A stretch of DNA of 64,000 nt from Sinanaerobacter sp. ZZT-01. GTDB lineage: Bacteria > Bacillota > Clostridia > Peptostreptococcales > Anaerovoracaceae. Shown one piece after another: positions 45,822 to 54,264 of this stretch. Below the pieces are notes generated by a model. That model was not told the origin of the DNA and ran no database searches. It saw nothing but the letters and a program-made list of their open reading frames with translations. The stretch covers positions 2,108,001 to 2,172,000 of the forward strand of contig NZ_CP141728.1 in the NCBI RefSeq assembly GCF_035621135.1, in the 5' to 3' direction. The position numbers were made by a program, and so were the translations under genes. Every line of letters starts with the position of its first letter. Positions within the stretch are counted from its first letter, which is position 1.

Positions 45822-46255
45822 AGAAGTTCCTCCTTGATATCAATTGTACTGAGACGTTCAAATTCCTGAATCGAAAGCTTTGCGGGAAAAATAGGGTAGA
45901 TATGAAGGCCTTCTACCAGCTGTTGTTTTTCCATATCATAAAGGCGGATATAGACCTGTTTGACTTCATATATGACATTGCCGATTTGTGCAATCATCAG
46001 ATTTACATTATCTCGATCTGCTGTCGCCATTAAAATATCGGTATCTTTGATACCGGCTTTTACAAGTGTATCTAAATCTGTCGCATCACCAATTATCTGA
46101 AAGCCGGAAAATGCAGGAGGAAGCTTTCGAAATGCTTCTTTATCAGGGTCGATTACAGTTACCTTATAGCCCTGTTCTGACAGTGATCCTGCGATACTTC
46201 CGCCCAACCGGCCGCATCCGGCAATTAATATACTTTTATTTTTTGTTCCAAACAT
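45818..46255 (-). CDS. TrkA-N (RCK_N only) potassium channel regulator
   Basis: The 145-residue protein is a single RCK_N domain with an intact nucleotide loop (IAGCGRLGGSIAGSL), the strand-2 acidic residue (VTVIDPDKEAF) and DATDLDTLVKAGI. It lacks an RCK_C domain. As first gene of the minus-strand operon it supplies the NAD(H)/ATP-binding subunit of the gating ring, complementing the altered partner. Confidence 0.9.
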   Translation of the reverse strand: MFGTKNKSILIAGCGRLGGSIAGSLSEQGYKVTVIDPDKEAFRKLPPAFSGFQIIGDATDLDTLVKAGIKDTDILMATADRDNVNLMIAQIGNVIYEVKQVYIRLYDMEKQQLVEGLHIYPIFPAKLSIQEFERLSTIDIKEELL

Positions 46256-46343
46256 GAAAAGTCCTCGTTTTTCTTCGGTATTTTTTCTTCGGTATTTTAA
46301 TGTTTCACAGTTTATTATTCTGCGTCATTTTGGTGAGTAAAGC

Positions 46344-46370
46344 ACGTATGCTTTCACTTATAGTATACGT
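46344..46370 (-). promoter_or_regulatory. Inverted repeat and possible -10 upstream of the trk operon
   Basis: ACGTAT (46344-46349) and ATACGT (46365-46370) are inverted arms 15 bases apart. TATACT on the minus strand (46362-46367) could be a -10; no good -35 is present, as expected for an activated promoter. Binding by the KdpE-like regulator is a guess. Confidence 0.35.
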
Positions 46371-46470
46371 TATGAAAGGAATTTTACACAGTTAGTATTT
46401 TGTTAGTCTTTGTATAGAAGATGTTAAAATTTTGTTAATATCATAAAGCAGAAATAAAATCAGAAAAAGC

Positions 46471-46499
46471 TTGACATACAATTTAAAAAAAGGTAAAGT
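46471..46499 (+). promoter_or_regulatory. Promoter of the T-box/trpB unit
   Basis: TTGACA (46471-46476), 17-bp spacer, TAAAGT (46494-46499). Confidence 0.8.
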
Positions 46500-46526
46500 G
46501 AAAAAAAGATAATTTTTCAAACCGTA

Positions 46527-46790
46527 GATTAAGAAGAGTAGGCCATGAGTGTTTTTTTACAGAGAGCTGCAAAAGGGTGTGATTGCAGTAAAGAATCCAT
46601 AGCTGAATGGACTTATGAGGGTAGGACGAAAAGCAGAAATGACTGAGTAGCGCCTAACGGAATCTCCATCCGTTATCAAGGGAGTGCATATGATAGTATG
46701 CATAAAGTGGATGCATTTTGCATCAATTTGGGTGGTACCGCAGGAGTATAGACTCTTGTCCCAGTGTAAACTGAGACAAGAGTTTTTTTG
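46527..46790 (+). promoter_or_regulatory. T-box riboswitch, tRNA-Trp specific
   Basis: Stem I elements are visible (AGAGAGCTGC, GGGTGTGATTGCAG), with the specifier loop GAATGGAC carrying TGG (46608-46610), the tryptophan codon. The T-box core GGGTGGTACCGC lies at 46730-46741. A terminator stem follows (ACTCTTGTC, 46752-46760, with GACAAGAGT, 46775-46783, plus a T run). Uncharged tRNA-Trp should pair with the specifier and the T-box bulge and prevent termination, so trpB is made when tryptophan is short. Confidence 0.95.
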
Positions 46791-46866
46791 TTACAATTTT
46801 AGAGAAAACATTGCTTTATTCTGTTTTTTATCTGCCGTTAAAATTCGGTAAAGAGAGGAGAAAAAA

Positions 46867-48237
46867 ATGAAACAATCAAAAATTCCGCACAGATTTTATT
46901 TAACAGAGGATCAGATGCCGAAACAATGGTATAATTTACGTGCAGATATGAAAGAACAGCCAGAACCGATGCTGAATCCGGCGACTGGTAAACCTGCACA
47001 GGCTGAAGATCTTTATCCGGTGTTTTGTGAGAAGCTTGCAAAGCAGGAAATGGATGGGAAAACACGCTATATCGACATTCCCGAGGAAGTGCAGGAGATG
47101 TATAAAATTTACCGCCCGTCTCCGCTGGTTCGAGCTTATCAGTTGGAACGGGCATTGGGGACCCCTGCTAAAATCTATTATAAGTTTGAGGGAAATAATA
47201 CATCCGGCAGTCATAAATTAAATTCTGCGATTGCACAGGCTTACTATGCAAAAGAGGAAGGATTAAAGGGGCTGACCACAGAAACAGGAGCAGGACAGTG
47301 GGGCACGGCATTGTCAGAGGCCTGTGCGTATTTCGATATTCCGCTTACCGTATATATGGTAAAAACTTCTTATGAGCAGAAACCATTTCGAAAAACAATC
47401 ATGCAGACCTTTGATGCAGATGTCATTCCAAGCCCAAGTATGACAACAAATGCAGGAAGAGCAATTCTTGAAACAAATCCGAATACGAGTGGAAGCCTAG
47501 GCTGTGCCATTTCCGAAGCAGTGGAAAAAGCGGTTACAACCGAAGGGCATCGATATGTATTAGGTTCCGTATTAAACCAAGTTTTGCTGCACCAATCGAT
47601 CATTGGTTTAGAAACCAAGCAAGCGATGGAACTTTTGGGAGAGTATCCGGATATTGTAATAGGCTGTGCAGGTGGCGGCTCCAACTTAGGAGGATTAATT
47701 GCACCGTTTATGCAGGATAAGCTTATGGGTAAAGCAGATCCGGAAATTTTGGCGATTGAACCAGTTTCCTGCCCGTCATTTACCCGAGGAAAATATGCGT
47801 ACGACTTCTGTGATACAGGTAAAATTACGCCGATGGCAAAAATGTATACATTGGGATGCGGCTTTATTCCTTCTGCCGATCATGCCGGAGGACTTCGTTA
47901 TCATGGGATGTCTCCAATTCTTTCTAAGCTGTATCATGATGGCTATATGAAGGCAAAATCAGTAGCTCAGACGAAGGTATTTGAAGTGGCGAATCTGTTT
48001 GCGAAATATGAAACCATTTTGCCGGCGCCGGAGTCCGCACACGCCATCCTTGGAGCGGTTGAAGAAGCGTTGCGCTGTAAAGAAACCGGAGAAGAAAAGA
48101 CAATTCTGTTTGGTCTGACCGGAACGGGTTATTTTGATATGACTGCGTATGCGTCCTATAAGGATGGGAGCATGAAAGACTATATTCCAACAGATGAGGA
48201 TTTACAAAAAGGGTTTGATGCGCTTCCTCAAATTTAA
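46867..48237 (+). CDS. trpB: Tryptophan synthase beta chain, type 2 (TrpB2)
   Basis: The 456-residue PLP enzyme has the long TrpB2 form: N-terminal extension (HRFYLTEDQMPKQWYNLRAD), the PLP lysine K117 in NNTSGSHKLNSAIAQA, TTETGAGQWGTALSEA and the phosphate loop CAGGGSNLGG. TrpB2 proteins condense indole with L-serine and often work without TrpA; no trpA or other trp gene is nearby, so indole salvage is a plausible role. ATG 46867 follows AGAGAGGAG. The Trp T-box ahead of it supports the assignment and the regulation. Confidence 0.95.
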   Translation: MKQSKIPHRFYLTEDQMPKQWYNLRADMKEQPEPMLNPATGKPAQAEDLYPVFCEKLAKQEMDGKTRYIDIPEEVQEMYKIYRPSPLVRAYQLERALGTPAKIYYKFEGNNTSGSHKLNSAIAQAYYAKEEGLKGLTTETGAGQWGTALSEACAYFDIPLTVYMVKTSYEQKPFRKTIMQTFDADVIPSPSMTTNAGRAILETNPNTSGSLGCAISEAVEKAVTTEGHRYVLGSVLNQVLLHQSIIGLETKQAMELLGEYPDIVIGCAGGGSNLGGLIAPFMQDKLMGKADPEILAIEPVSCPSFTRGKYAYDFCDTGKITPMAKMYTLGCGFIPSADHAGGLRYHGMSPILSKLYHDGYMKAKSVAQTKVFEVANLFAKYETILPAPESAHAILGAVEEALRCKETGEEKTILFGLTGTGYFDMTAYASYKDGSMKDYIPTDEDLQKGFDALPQI

Positions 48238-48293
48238 GATTAAACTAGAATAATACATTCACTAGTTAGAAAATGAATCTATTTTTTAAAATA

Positions 48294-48350
48294 AAAGAGG
48301 CTGTTGCATGACGAAGAAATGATTAGTCGTGTAGCAACCTCTTCTTTATG
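48294..48350 (+). terminator. Terminator after trpB
   Basis: A long stem of about 17 pairs with several G-U pairs and one mismatch (from AGAGGCTGTTGCATGAC near 48296 to GTCGTGTAGCAACCTCT near 48341), followed by TCTTTAT. Confidence 0.75.
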
Positions 48351-48684
48351 TAATTTATGGCGAGTCAATCAAACTTTGTGGAAGGCTTAAGTTATCGGTA
48401 CGGTTTTATCGAGGACTGCCGCTAATTTTGAAGATTGCCGCTAATTTGGAATCAAGTTTAATTCCTCCTATTTTTGCATAATTATTTGTTTTTTGACCTA
48501 AGATAAAATGGGTAACGTTACAATAAAAAATATCGTGTAAAGTTTTGTTTTGCATAGTATGGCGAAAAGAAATTAAAAGAAGTTCCATTTATTTCAAAAC
48601 TTGAAATTAGAACGTTAAAAATAAGAAAGCGGTAACAATATAACAAATATATGCATAAAAAATAAATTTTCGGCGAAAAATGTA
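48351..48684. other. Intergenic AT-rich stretch before the tRNA operon
   Basis: I see no gene with start and ribosome binding site here. The only notable item is a short direct repeat around 48411-48445 (two copies of a CTGCCGCTAAT / TTGCCGCTAAT type motif). The tRNA promoter follows. Confidence 0.5.
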
Positions 48685-48713
48685 TTGACAGGAAATCATG
48701 GAAATGGTAATAT
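48685..48713 (+). promoter_or_regulatory. Promoter of the tRNA operon
   Basis: TTGACA (48685-48690), 17-bp spacer, TAATAT (48708-48713), about 40 bases before the first tRNA. Confidence 0.82.
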
Positions 48714-48754
48714 CTTTCTTGCGACATGTTCATGACGCTTTTGAAAACAAATGT

Positions 48755-48831
48755 GGCGGTGTAGCTTAGTTGGCTAGAGCGTTCGGTTCATACCCGAAAG
48801 GTCGGTGGTTCGACTCCACTCGCCGCTACCA
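48755..48831 (+). tRNA. tRNA-Met (CAT)
   Basis: A 77-nt cloverleaf with anticodon loop TTCATAC and encoded CCA. The acceptor stem begins G-U paired, not the unpaired first base of an initiator, so this is an elongator Met tRNA (or an Ile tRNA whose CAT is modified). Confidence 0.93.
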
Positions 48832-48871
48832 CATTTAAGACACAGCGATATAAAGCTGTAAACGCAAATTT

Positions 48872-48947
48872 GGGCGCTTAGCTCAGCTGGGAGAGCATCT
48901 GCCTTACAAGCAGAGGGTCATAGGTTCGAGCCCTATAGCGCCCACCA
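48872..48947 (+). tRNA. tRNA-Val (TAC)
   Basis: 76-nt cloverleaf, anticodon loop CTTACAA, acceptor GGGCGCT with AGCGCCC, encoded CCA. Confidence 0.95.
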
Positions 48948-48954
48948 TTTTTGC

Positions 48955-49031
48955 GGCCTGGTAGTTCAGTTGGTTAGAATGCCAGCCTGTCACGCTGGAG
49001 GTCGTCGGTTCGAGCCCGATCCAGGTCGCCA
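48955..49031 (+). tRNA. tRNA-Asp (GTC)
   Basis: 77-nt cloverleaf, anticodon loop CTGTCAC, acceptor GGCCTGG with CCAGGTC, encoded CCA. Confidence 0.95.
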
Positions 49032-49057
49032 TTTAAATTTGCAATTTGTTTTCATAT

Positions 49058-49134
49058 GGTGGGTATAGTCAAGTGGTTAAGACACAGGGTTGTGGCTCCT
49101 GCATGCGTGGGTTCGAACCCCACTACCCACCCCA
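49058..49134 (+). tRNA. tRNA-His (GTG)
   Basis: Cloverleaf with anticodon loop TTGTGGC, an extra 5' G opposite discriminator C (the His identity pair) and encoded CCA. Confidence 0.95.
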
Positions 49135-49153
49135 AAATATTCAAGAGTGACGT

Positions 49154-49228
49154 TGGGGTATCGCCAAGCGGTAAGGCAACGGATTCTGATTCCGTCACTC
49201 GGAGGTTCGAATCCTCCTACCCTAGCCA
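49154..49228 (+). tRNA. tRNA-Gln (CTG)
   Basis: 75-nt cloverleaf, anticodon loop TTCTGAT, acceptor TGGGGTA with TACCCTA, encoded CCA. Confidence 0.93.
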
Positions 49229-49282
49229 ATTTTTAAAATCTATCATATAAGTACATTTTAAATCATAAAATAGTGCTGTTAG

Positions 49283-49357
<75 letters not shown>

Positions 49358-49365
49358 AAGTGAGA

Positions 49366-49408
49366 GCTCCAAGTTCATTGTAGATAATGGATTTGGGGTT
49401 TTTTATTT
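49366..49408 (+). terminator. Terminator of the tRNA operon
   Basis: An imperfect stem with G-U pairs (CTCCAAGTTCATT near 49368 with AATGGATTTGGGG near 49386-49398) is followed by TTTTTTATTTT. Confidence 0.75.
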
Positions 49409-49657
49409 TGATTTTAAATTGTGAAGAGGATATTAGTAAGTATTTTGAGTTTCTGTTTCTCCATAAATAAGTGACTCTTTCGAATTAAAGTCATTTTTAT
49501 GATAACTTATCTTTGAAAATTATGTAAAGACAGATAATCTGAAATTGTAATTTAGTATGTGAAGAAGCTCGTGTCGGAATGAAAACGAAACAGAAAGCTC
49601 ATTATATAAACCGTAAGCACTATCCATAAACAGATGTCATTGTTTTAGCAACTTTTC
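49409..49657. other. Intergenic stretch without recognisable gene
   Basis: AT-rich DNA between the tRNA operon and the ABC-F promoter. I see no reading frame with a ribosome binding site and no clear repeat. Confidence 0.4.
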
Positions 49658-49686
49658 TTGTGTTATGCAGTGTGAATTGTTATAAT
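49658..49686 (+). promoter_or_regulatory. Promoter of the ABC-F gene
   Basis: TTGTGT (49658-49663), 17-bp spacer, TATAAT (49681-49686). Confidence 0.65.
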
Positions 49687-49736
49687 CTACTGTGGCAAAT
49701 TTACAATTTTAGTATTTCTTCAGAAAAGAGCATAAA

Positions 49737-49840
49737 AGGTTGGAAGAGGTTCAACCTAACAGTCATGTGCCATTTTGCACATGGGAGAAGTTAAAACAAA
49801 ATGCTGATACGGGCATAATAATAGCAATTCATTTGCCCCG
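49737..49840 (+). promoter_or_regulatory. Structured leader of the ABC-F mRNA (three hairpins)
   Basis: The 170-base leader holds AGGTTG/CAACCT (49737-49742, 49752-49757), CATGTGC/GCACATG (49764-49770, 49777-49783) and GGGCA/TGCCC (49811-49815, 49834-49838). An ATG at 49765 opens a nine-codon frame (MCHFAHGRS) inside the second hairpin, without a good ribosome binding site. Such leaders often mediate ribosome-dependent attenuation at ABC-F genes; here that is inference. Confidence 0.45.
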
Positions 49841-49862
49841 ATAGCAGGAATGGAGATGAAAA

Positions 49863-51593
49863 ATGATTCAAGTAGAAAAACTTTCCTTTGGTTTTCCTGC
49901 AAAAGATTTATATAAAGAAGTTTCGTTCACATTAAAAATGGGAGAGCATGCAGCTTTTATCGGAAGCAATGGTACTGGGAAATCAACGCTTGTTGATATG
50001 ATAATTCATCCGGAACAGTATTTGTACGATGGGAAGATTATAAAAGATGAAAACTGCCGTATTGGGTATGCCAGTCAGTTTGCCGTGAGAGATAAAACAC
50101 AGGACTGCACGGTTTTTGAATATTTAAGTGAGAGATTTGTGGAAAATCAGCAAGCGACAGCTGCCGTGTGTGAAGAAATGGCAGCAGCTGAAGATGCGTC
50201 ATCGTTATTCGAGAAATACCAGGCTCTTTTAGATGCCTTTGAGGCCATGGACGGAGATCACTATGTAAACAATATCCGCAAACAGCTATATGCAGCCGGT
50301 ATGCGTGAATTAGAAGAAACAAAGTTATCGCAACTGAGTGGCGGAGAGTACAAGCTACTTCAGATTATGAGAGAAATGTTACTGTCTCAAGAGTTCCTCG
50401 TTTTGGACGAGCCGGATGTATTTCTGGATTTTGGGAACTTAAATCGACTCTGTCAGTTAATTAACGACTATGAGGGGACGGTATTAGTCATTACCCATAA
50501 TCGATATTTGCTGAATCACTGCTTTAACAAAATTTTACATTTGGAAAACGGTGACATTCAGGAATTTGATGGAAATTATACAGGATATCGTTCAGCGCAG
50601 CTAAAGGAAAAGCTAAAACTGAAATTGCAGAGTATAGAAGAAGAAGAAGAAATTGAGCGTACGAAGAATATGGTTGATATTTTTCGTAAAAGAGCCACGC
50701 TGCATGACAATCCTGTTGTTGGGAGTACTGCAAATGCAAAGCAAGCACAGCTTGACCGTTTGCGTGCAAGGCAAATTAAGGCACCTTTTATTGAACTTCG
50801 TGAGCCGAAGATTGAACTTCCGGCGATTGAAGTTAAAGAAAAACAACCTGTTTTAAACATTTCAGATTATAATGTGTCGTTTGATGAAACTTTACTTCAA
50901 AATGTCAATTTTGAATTGCTCGCTGGCGAAAAAGCAGCCATTGTTGGCGCAAATGCTACAGGAAAAACGACTTTAATGCGTGATATCTTAAAGAATAACC
51001 ATCCTTCCATTCATATCGACGAAACTATAAGCTATGCCTATTTATCTCAGCTTCAGGGTGAGAATTTAGATGAAACAAAAACGGTATACGAGGTTATGGA
51101 GAACGTAGGTTTTGAGACAAAGGAAAGTATTCGTGAGTATTTAGAAAACTATTGCTTGGAAGGAGATACCTTAAAGCAAAAAATAGGACAGCTATCCGGC
51201 GGGGAAAAGAATTTGCTCCAGATTGCGATGATTGCAAATACAAATGCAGAACTACTAATTTTGGATGAACCGACCAGTCATTTGGATCTTTATGCACAAA
51301 TGGCCCTGGAAAAAGCCATTTCCGAATATAAAGGGGCTGTACTGATGGTAAGTCATGATTTCTATCTTGTCGCAAATTGTGCGGATTACGTTTTACTGAT
51401 AGAAGGGAACACGATTCGGCGATTGCGCGCGCGTTCTTTTCGTAAAATGGTATATGATAAATATTTCGATCAGAAGTATTTAGAGATAGACAAGAAAAAA
51501 CAAGAATTAGAAGCTGATATTACGGCAGCCTTTAAAAAGAACGATCTGATAACGGTAGAAAAACTTTGCAGTCAGTTAGAAGAACTTCGCTAA
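49863..51593 (+). CDS. ABC-F family ATPase
   Basis: The 576-residue protein has two ABC domains and no membrane segment. Domain 1 has Walker A GSNGTGKST (about 36-44), signature LSGGEYKLLQ and Walker B FLVLDEPDVFLD; domain 2 has GANATGKTT (about 361-369), LSGGEKNLLQ and LLILDEPTSHLD. A charged linker (KLQSIEEEEEIERTKNM and on) lies between them, and a short helical tail closes the chain. ABC-F proteins bind the ribosomal E site; some rescue stalled ribosomes and others protect against drugs acting at the peptidyl transferase centre. DEPDVFLD replaces the usual DEPTNHLD in domain 1. The subclass (housekeeping or resistance) cannot be settled by eye. Confidence 0.9.
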   Translation: MIQVEKLSFGFPAKDLYKEVSFTLKMGEHAAFIGSNGTGKSTLVDMIIHPEQYLYDGKIIKDENCRIGYASQFAVRDKTQDCTVFEYLSERFVENQQATAAVCEEMAAAEDASSLFEKYQALLDAFEAMDGDHYVNNIRKQLYAAGMRELEETKLSQLSGGEYKLLQIMREMLLSQEFLVLDEPDVFLDFGNLNRLCQLINDYEGTVLVITHNRYLLNHCFNKILHLENGDIQEFDGNYTGYRSAQLKEKLKLKLQSIEEEEEIERTKNMVDIFRKRATLHDNPVVGSTANAKQAQLDRLRARQIKAPFIELREPKIELPAIEVKEKQPVLNISDYNVSFDETLLQNVNFELLAGEKAAIVGANATGKTTLMRDILKNNHPSIHIDETISYAYLSQLQGENLDETKTVYEVMENVGFETKESIREYLENYCLEGDTLKQKIGQLSGGEKNLLQIAMIANTNAELLILDEPTSHLDLYAQMALEKAISEYKGAVLMVSHDFYLVANCADYVLLIEGNTIRRLRARSFRKMVYDKYFDQKYLEIDKKKQELEADITAAFKKNDLITVEKLCSQLEELR

Positions 51594-51617
51594 GCTGCGA
51601 GTAGTATGGAGGATAAA

Positions 51618-53861
51618 ATGACTGAATTATTAGCTCCGGCAGGAAATATGGAAGCTTTAAAAGCTGCAATTTCTAATGGTTGTGATGCGATATACTTGGG
51701 AACGCAGAAATTTGGCGCACGGGCCTATTCCTCTAATTTTGATTTAGAGTTGTTAAAAGAGGCGGTACTGTATGCACACCTGCGGAATGTTAAAATCCAT
51801 GTAACCATGAATACCATCGTTTTCGAAAATGAAATGGAAGCGATGAAAGAGCAGTTGCACGAGTTAAATGAAATCGGTGTGGATGGAATTATCGTCCAAG
51901 ATCTTGCTGTGTTCGATTACCTCGTTAAAAACTTTCTTGATATGGAAGCACATTGTTCAACGCAAATGGGAATCGACGATTTAGACGGAACTTTATTATT
52001 GAAAGAACTCGGTGCAAAAAGAGTGGTTCTGTCTCGTGAGGTCGAGATTGAAAAAGTAAAAGAAATCAAAAGAATTGCCAAAATACCTTTGGAAATCTTT
52101 GTTTACGGTGCCTTATGTGTCTCTTATTCCGGGAACTGTCTCATGTCGGGCCTGATCGGTTATCGAAGCGGCAATCGCGGAAGATGCGTTGGTTCCTGTC
52201 GTAAGGAGTACGAACTCATCGATAAGACAACAAATACTTCTTTAGGGAAAAACTATATTCTATCTATGAAGGACTTAAACACAATTGATTATATCGATGA
52301 TTTAAAAGAGATTGATTCTTTAAAAATAGAAGGTCGAATGAAAGAGCCTGCCTATGTTGCAAATGTTGTATCAAAATATCGTGCAGCCTTAGACCATAAA
52401 ATAACCAAAGATGAGAAAGAAAATTTGAAAAAAACCTTCAATCGAACCTTTACGAAAGGATATTTGTTCCACGAAGATAAGAAAGAGATTACAAACATTT
52501 TAAGACCGAATAATTTTGGTTATGAAATTGGAACAATCAGCAAGGTTGTAAAAGACAGGTATGAAATAACGCTCACAAAGCCTTTGCATCAAAACGATAT
52601 CATCCGAATCAGTCATAACAATGAAGATGTGAATTTAACTGTTGTAAAACTGTACGACAAAGACGGCAATTTAATTAACAAAGCAGAGGATGTCTGTTAC
52701 ATCAAGATAAAAGAAAAACTCTCTAAGGGGGACTTTGTCTATATCACGAAGGATTCTTCCTACTATAAAGCGATAGAAGCCTCACTGGAAAAAGAATTTA
52801 AGCGTTTTGACCTAGATATTAGAGTGTATGCATGTCCAGGTTCAAAGCTGATTGTAGATGCAAAAGGATTAGGATTTCATTATTTATATGAGAGCGGAGA
52901 ACTACTAAGCGAAGCAATGAATAGTCCGACGACAAAAGAGCAGGTAATCAAGCAATTTTCAAGATTGAATGATACGATATTCCAGCTTCATTCTGTAGAA
53001 TTTGAGGAACAAAATGCATTCGTCCCAGCGAAACTGTTAAATGCAGCAAGAAGAGAGATTGTACAGGGCTTGTATGACTTAAAGCTTAACAGCCAAGAGA
53101 AGAGAACCAAGACTCCGAAAGCAAAAGAGAAAATAAGCTTCCCATCTGTAAAACCATACCTTACAGCCTCTGTCACAACGACGGAGCAGTATGATGCCTG
53201 CGTGAGCTGCGGTATTCAGGAAATCTATTTCGAAAACATTGTTCGAAGAAATCAAAACGAGTACAAAGAAAAGGAAGGGCAGCTGCTAATCGGAGGATAC
53301 GGCGGAATCTATCACTATAGAGAAACAAATCCTTTTGTTACGGACTATTCCCTCAATGTTGTGAACTCTGCCAGCTGTTATGAATTATATCGATTAGGTG
53401 CAAAACGAGTCACCTTATCTTATGAATTGAATAAGAGACAAATTGAAGATTTAATCCATGCCTATTCTGAAGAAAATGACGGCTATCCTGCACTGGAAAT
53501 GATCGTATACGGTAAGGCTCCTTTGCTGTTTACAAAATATTGTCCACTGAAAAAAATGAATCAATGCGGTGATTGCAAAACGAAGCACTACGAATTAAAA
53601 GATGAGCACGGAACGTTCCCCATCCTTTCTCATGAGGATTGTACAACGACAATTCTAAATGGGAAGACACTGAATCTTTTAGACGAGATGTCTTGTATAA
53701 AAGGAATTGAGGCATTTCGATTAAACTTTACGGTTGAATCAAAAGAGCAGGTTGTGAAAACCATTCATAAGGCATTGAGCAAACTAAATGGCGCAACTGA
53801 TAAATCTGCCTTTAATAAGGAAACAGATACGAGAGGCCATTTCAATAAAGAAATTTTGTAA
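51618..53861 (+). CDS. U32 family protein, long form (RlhA-like)
   Basis: ATG 51618 follows GGAGG by five bases; the ATG at 51606 would include that site. The 747-residue protein starts with MTELLAPAGNMEALKAAISN, then a TIM-barrel-like U32 domain with EIFVYGALCVSYSGNCLMSG and the cysteine cluster GNRGRCVGSCRKEY, a middle DUF3656-type beta domain and a second U32-like half ending with further cysteines (KYCPLKKMNQCGDCKTKH). E. coli RlhA of this type hydroxylates C2501 of 23S rRNA and needs the cysteines for an iron-sulfur cluster; the peptidase name is historical. It lies 24 bp after the ABC-F gene, so both ribosome-directed proteins are probably co-transcribed. Confidence 0.9.
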   Translation: MTELLAPAGNMEALKAAISNGCDAIYLGTQKFGARAYSSNFDLELLKEAVLYAHLRNVKIHVTMNTIVFENEMEAMKEQLHELNEIGVDGIIVQDLAVFDYLVKNFLDMEAHCSTQMGIDDLDGTLLLKELGAKRVVLSREVEIEKVKEIKRIAKIPLEIFVYGALCVSYSGNCLMSGLIGYRSGNRGRCVGSCRKEYELIDKTTNTSLGKNYILSMKDLNTIDYIDDLKEIDSLKIEGRMKEPAYVANVVSKYRAALDHKITKDEKENLKKTFNRTFTKGYLFHEDKKEITNILRPNNFGYEIGTISKVVKDRYEITLTKPLHQNDIIRISHNNEDVNLTVVKLYDKDGNLINKAEDVCYIKIKEKLSKGDFVYITKDSSYYKAIEASLEKEFKRFDLDIRVYACPGSKLIVDAKGLGFHYLYESGELLSEAMNSPTTKEQVIKQFSRLNDTIFQLHSVEFEEQNAFVPAKLLNAARREIVQGLYDLKLNSQEKRTKTPKAKEKISFPSVKPYLTASVTTTEQYDACVSCGIQEIYFENIVRRNQNEYKEKEGQLLIGGYGGIYHYRETNPFVTDYSLNVVNSASCYELYRLGAKRVTLSYELNKRQIEDLIHAYSEENDGYPALEMIVYGKAPLLFTKYCPLKKMNQCGDCKTKHYELKDEHGTFPILSHEDCTTTILNGKTLNLLDEMSCIKGIEAFRLNFTVESKEQVVKTIHKALSKLNGATDKSAFNKETDTRGHFNKEIL

Positions 53862-53867
53862 GGAAGT

Positions 53868-53893
53868 CCTAGTTTCAATCTGGGTGCCACATA
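53868..53893 (+). repeat. Possible tRNA-Cys 3' end relic
   Basis: AATCTGGGTG here is identical to the T-arm/acceptor junction of the tRNA-Cys gene (49339-49348), with a degraded acceptor end after it. In both places a GCTCCAA-type terminator arm follows at similar distance. The match is short and may be chance. Confidence 0.35.
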
Positions 53894-53901
53894 CTGAATA
53901 A

Positions 53902-53945
53902 AAGCTCCAAAACCATTGAAATTAGGTGGATTGGAGTTTCTTTAT
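53902..53945 (+). terminator. Terminator after the U32 gene
   Basis: CTCCAA (53905-53910) pairs with TTGGAG (53931-53936), with CCA/TGG inside; TTTCTTTATTT follows. Confidence 0.65.
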
Positions 53946-53957
53946 TTCGAAAATTAG

Positions 53958-54182
53958 ATGTGTGTATTTACAAGGGATGCATATTTAAATATGATTCAAT
54001 ATATGAAAGCCCTCGGAATGGAGCTTAAGGATATTAAAAGACATCTGGAGAAACCAAATCATTCATTAATGGAACGTGTATTGAATCAAAAAAGTCTGCA
54101 AATTGATGAGCAAATACGAAAGTCGAACTATCAAAAAAGAGCGATAGAGCGCACCTTGCAAAGCTTTCAGCGTAATGGATGA
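53958..54182 (+). pseudogene. MerR-family regulator fragment lacking the DNA-binding domain
   Basis: The 74 residues read as the end of a MerR helix-turn-helix domain and the dimerisation coiled coil: RDAYLNMIQYMKALGMELKD is followed by IKRHLEKPNHSLMERVL and a long charged helix. The first roughly 45 residues with the recognition helix are missing and no in-frame start with a ribosome binding site precedes it. I read it as a remnant; a role as a short dimerisation peptide is unlikely. Confidence 0.6.
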
Positions 54183-54264
54183 CGTAGAATACTTATCCTA
54201 CCCAATGCAAATGTACTTGAAATAGAATGAAGTAAAAGAATAAGATACTTGCAATATCAAGAAT

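Noticed and set aside
49056-49250. 64-residue frame across the tRNA cluster
   Set aside because: It runs through tRNA-His and tRNA-Gln and encodes nothing recognisable.
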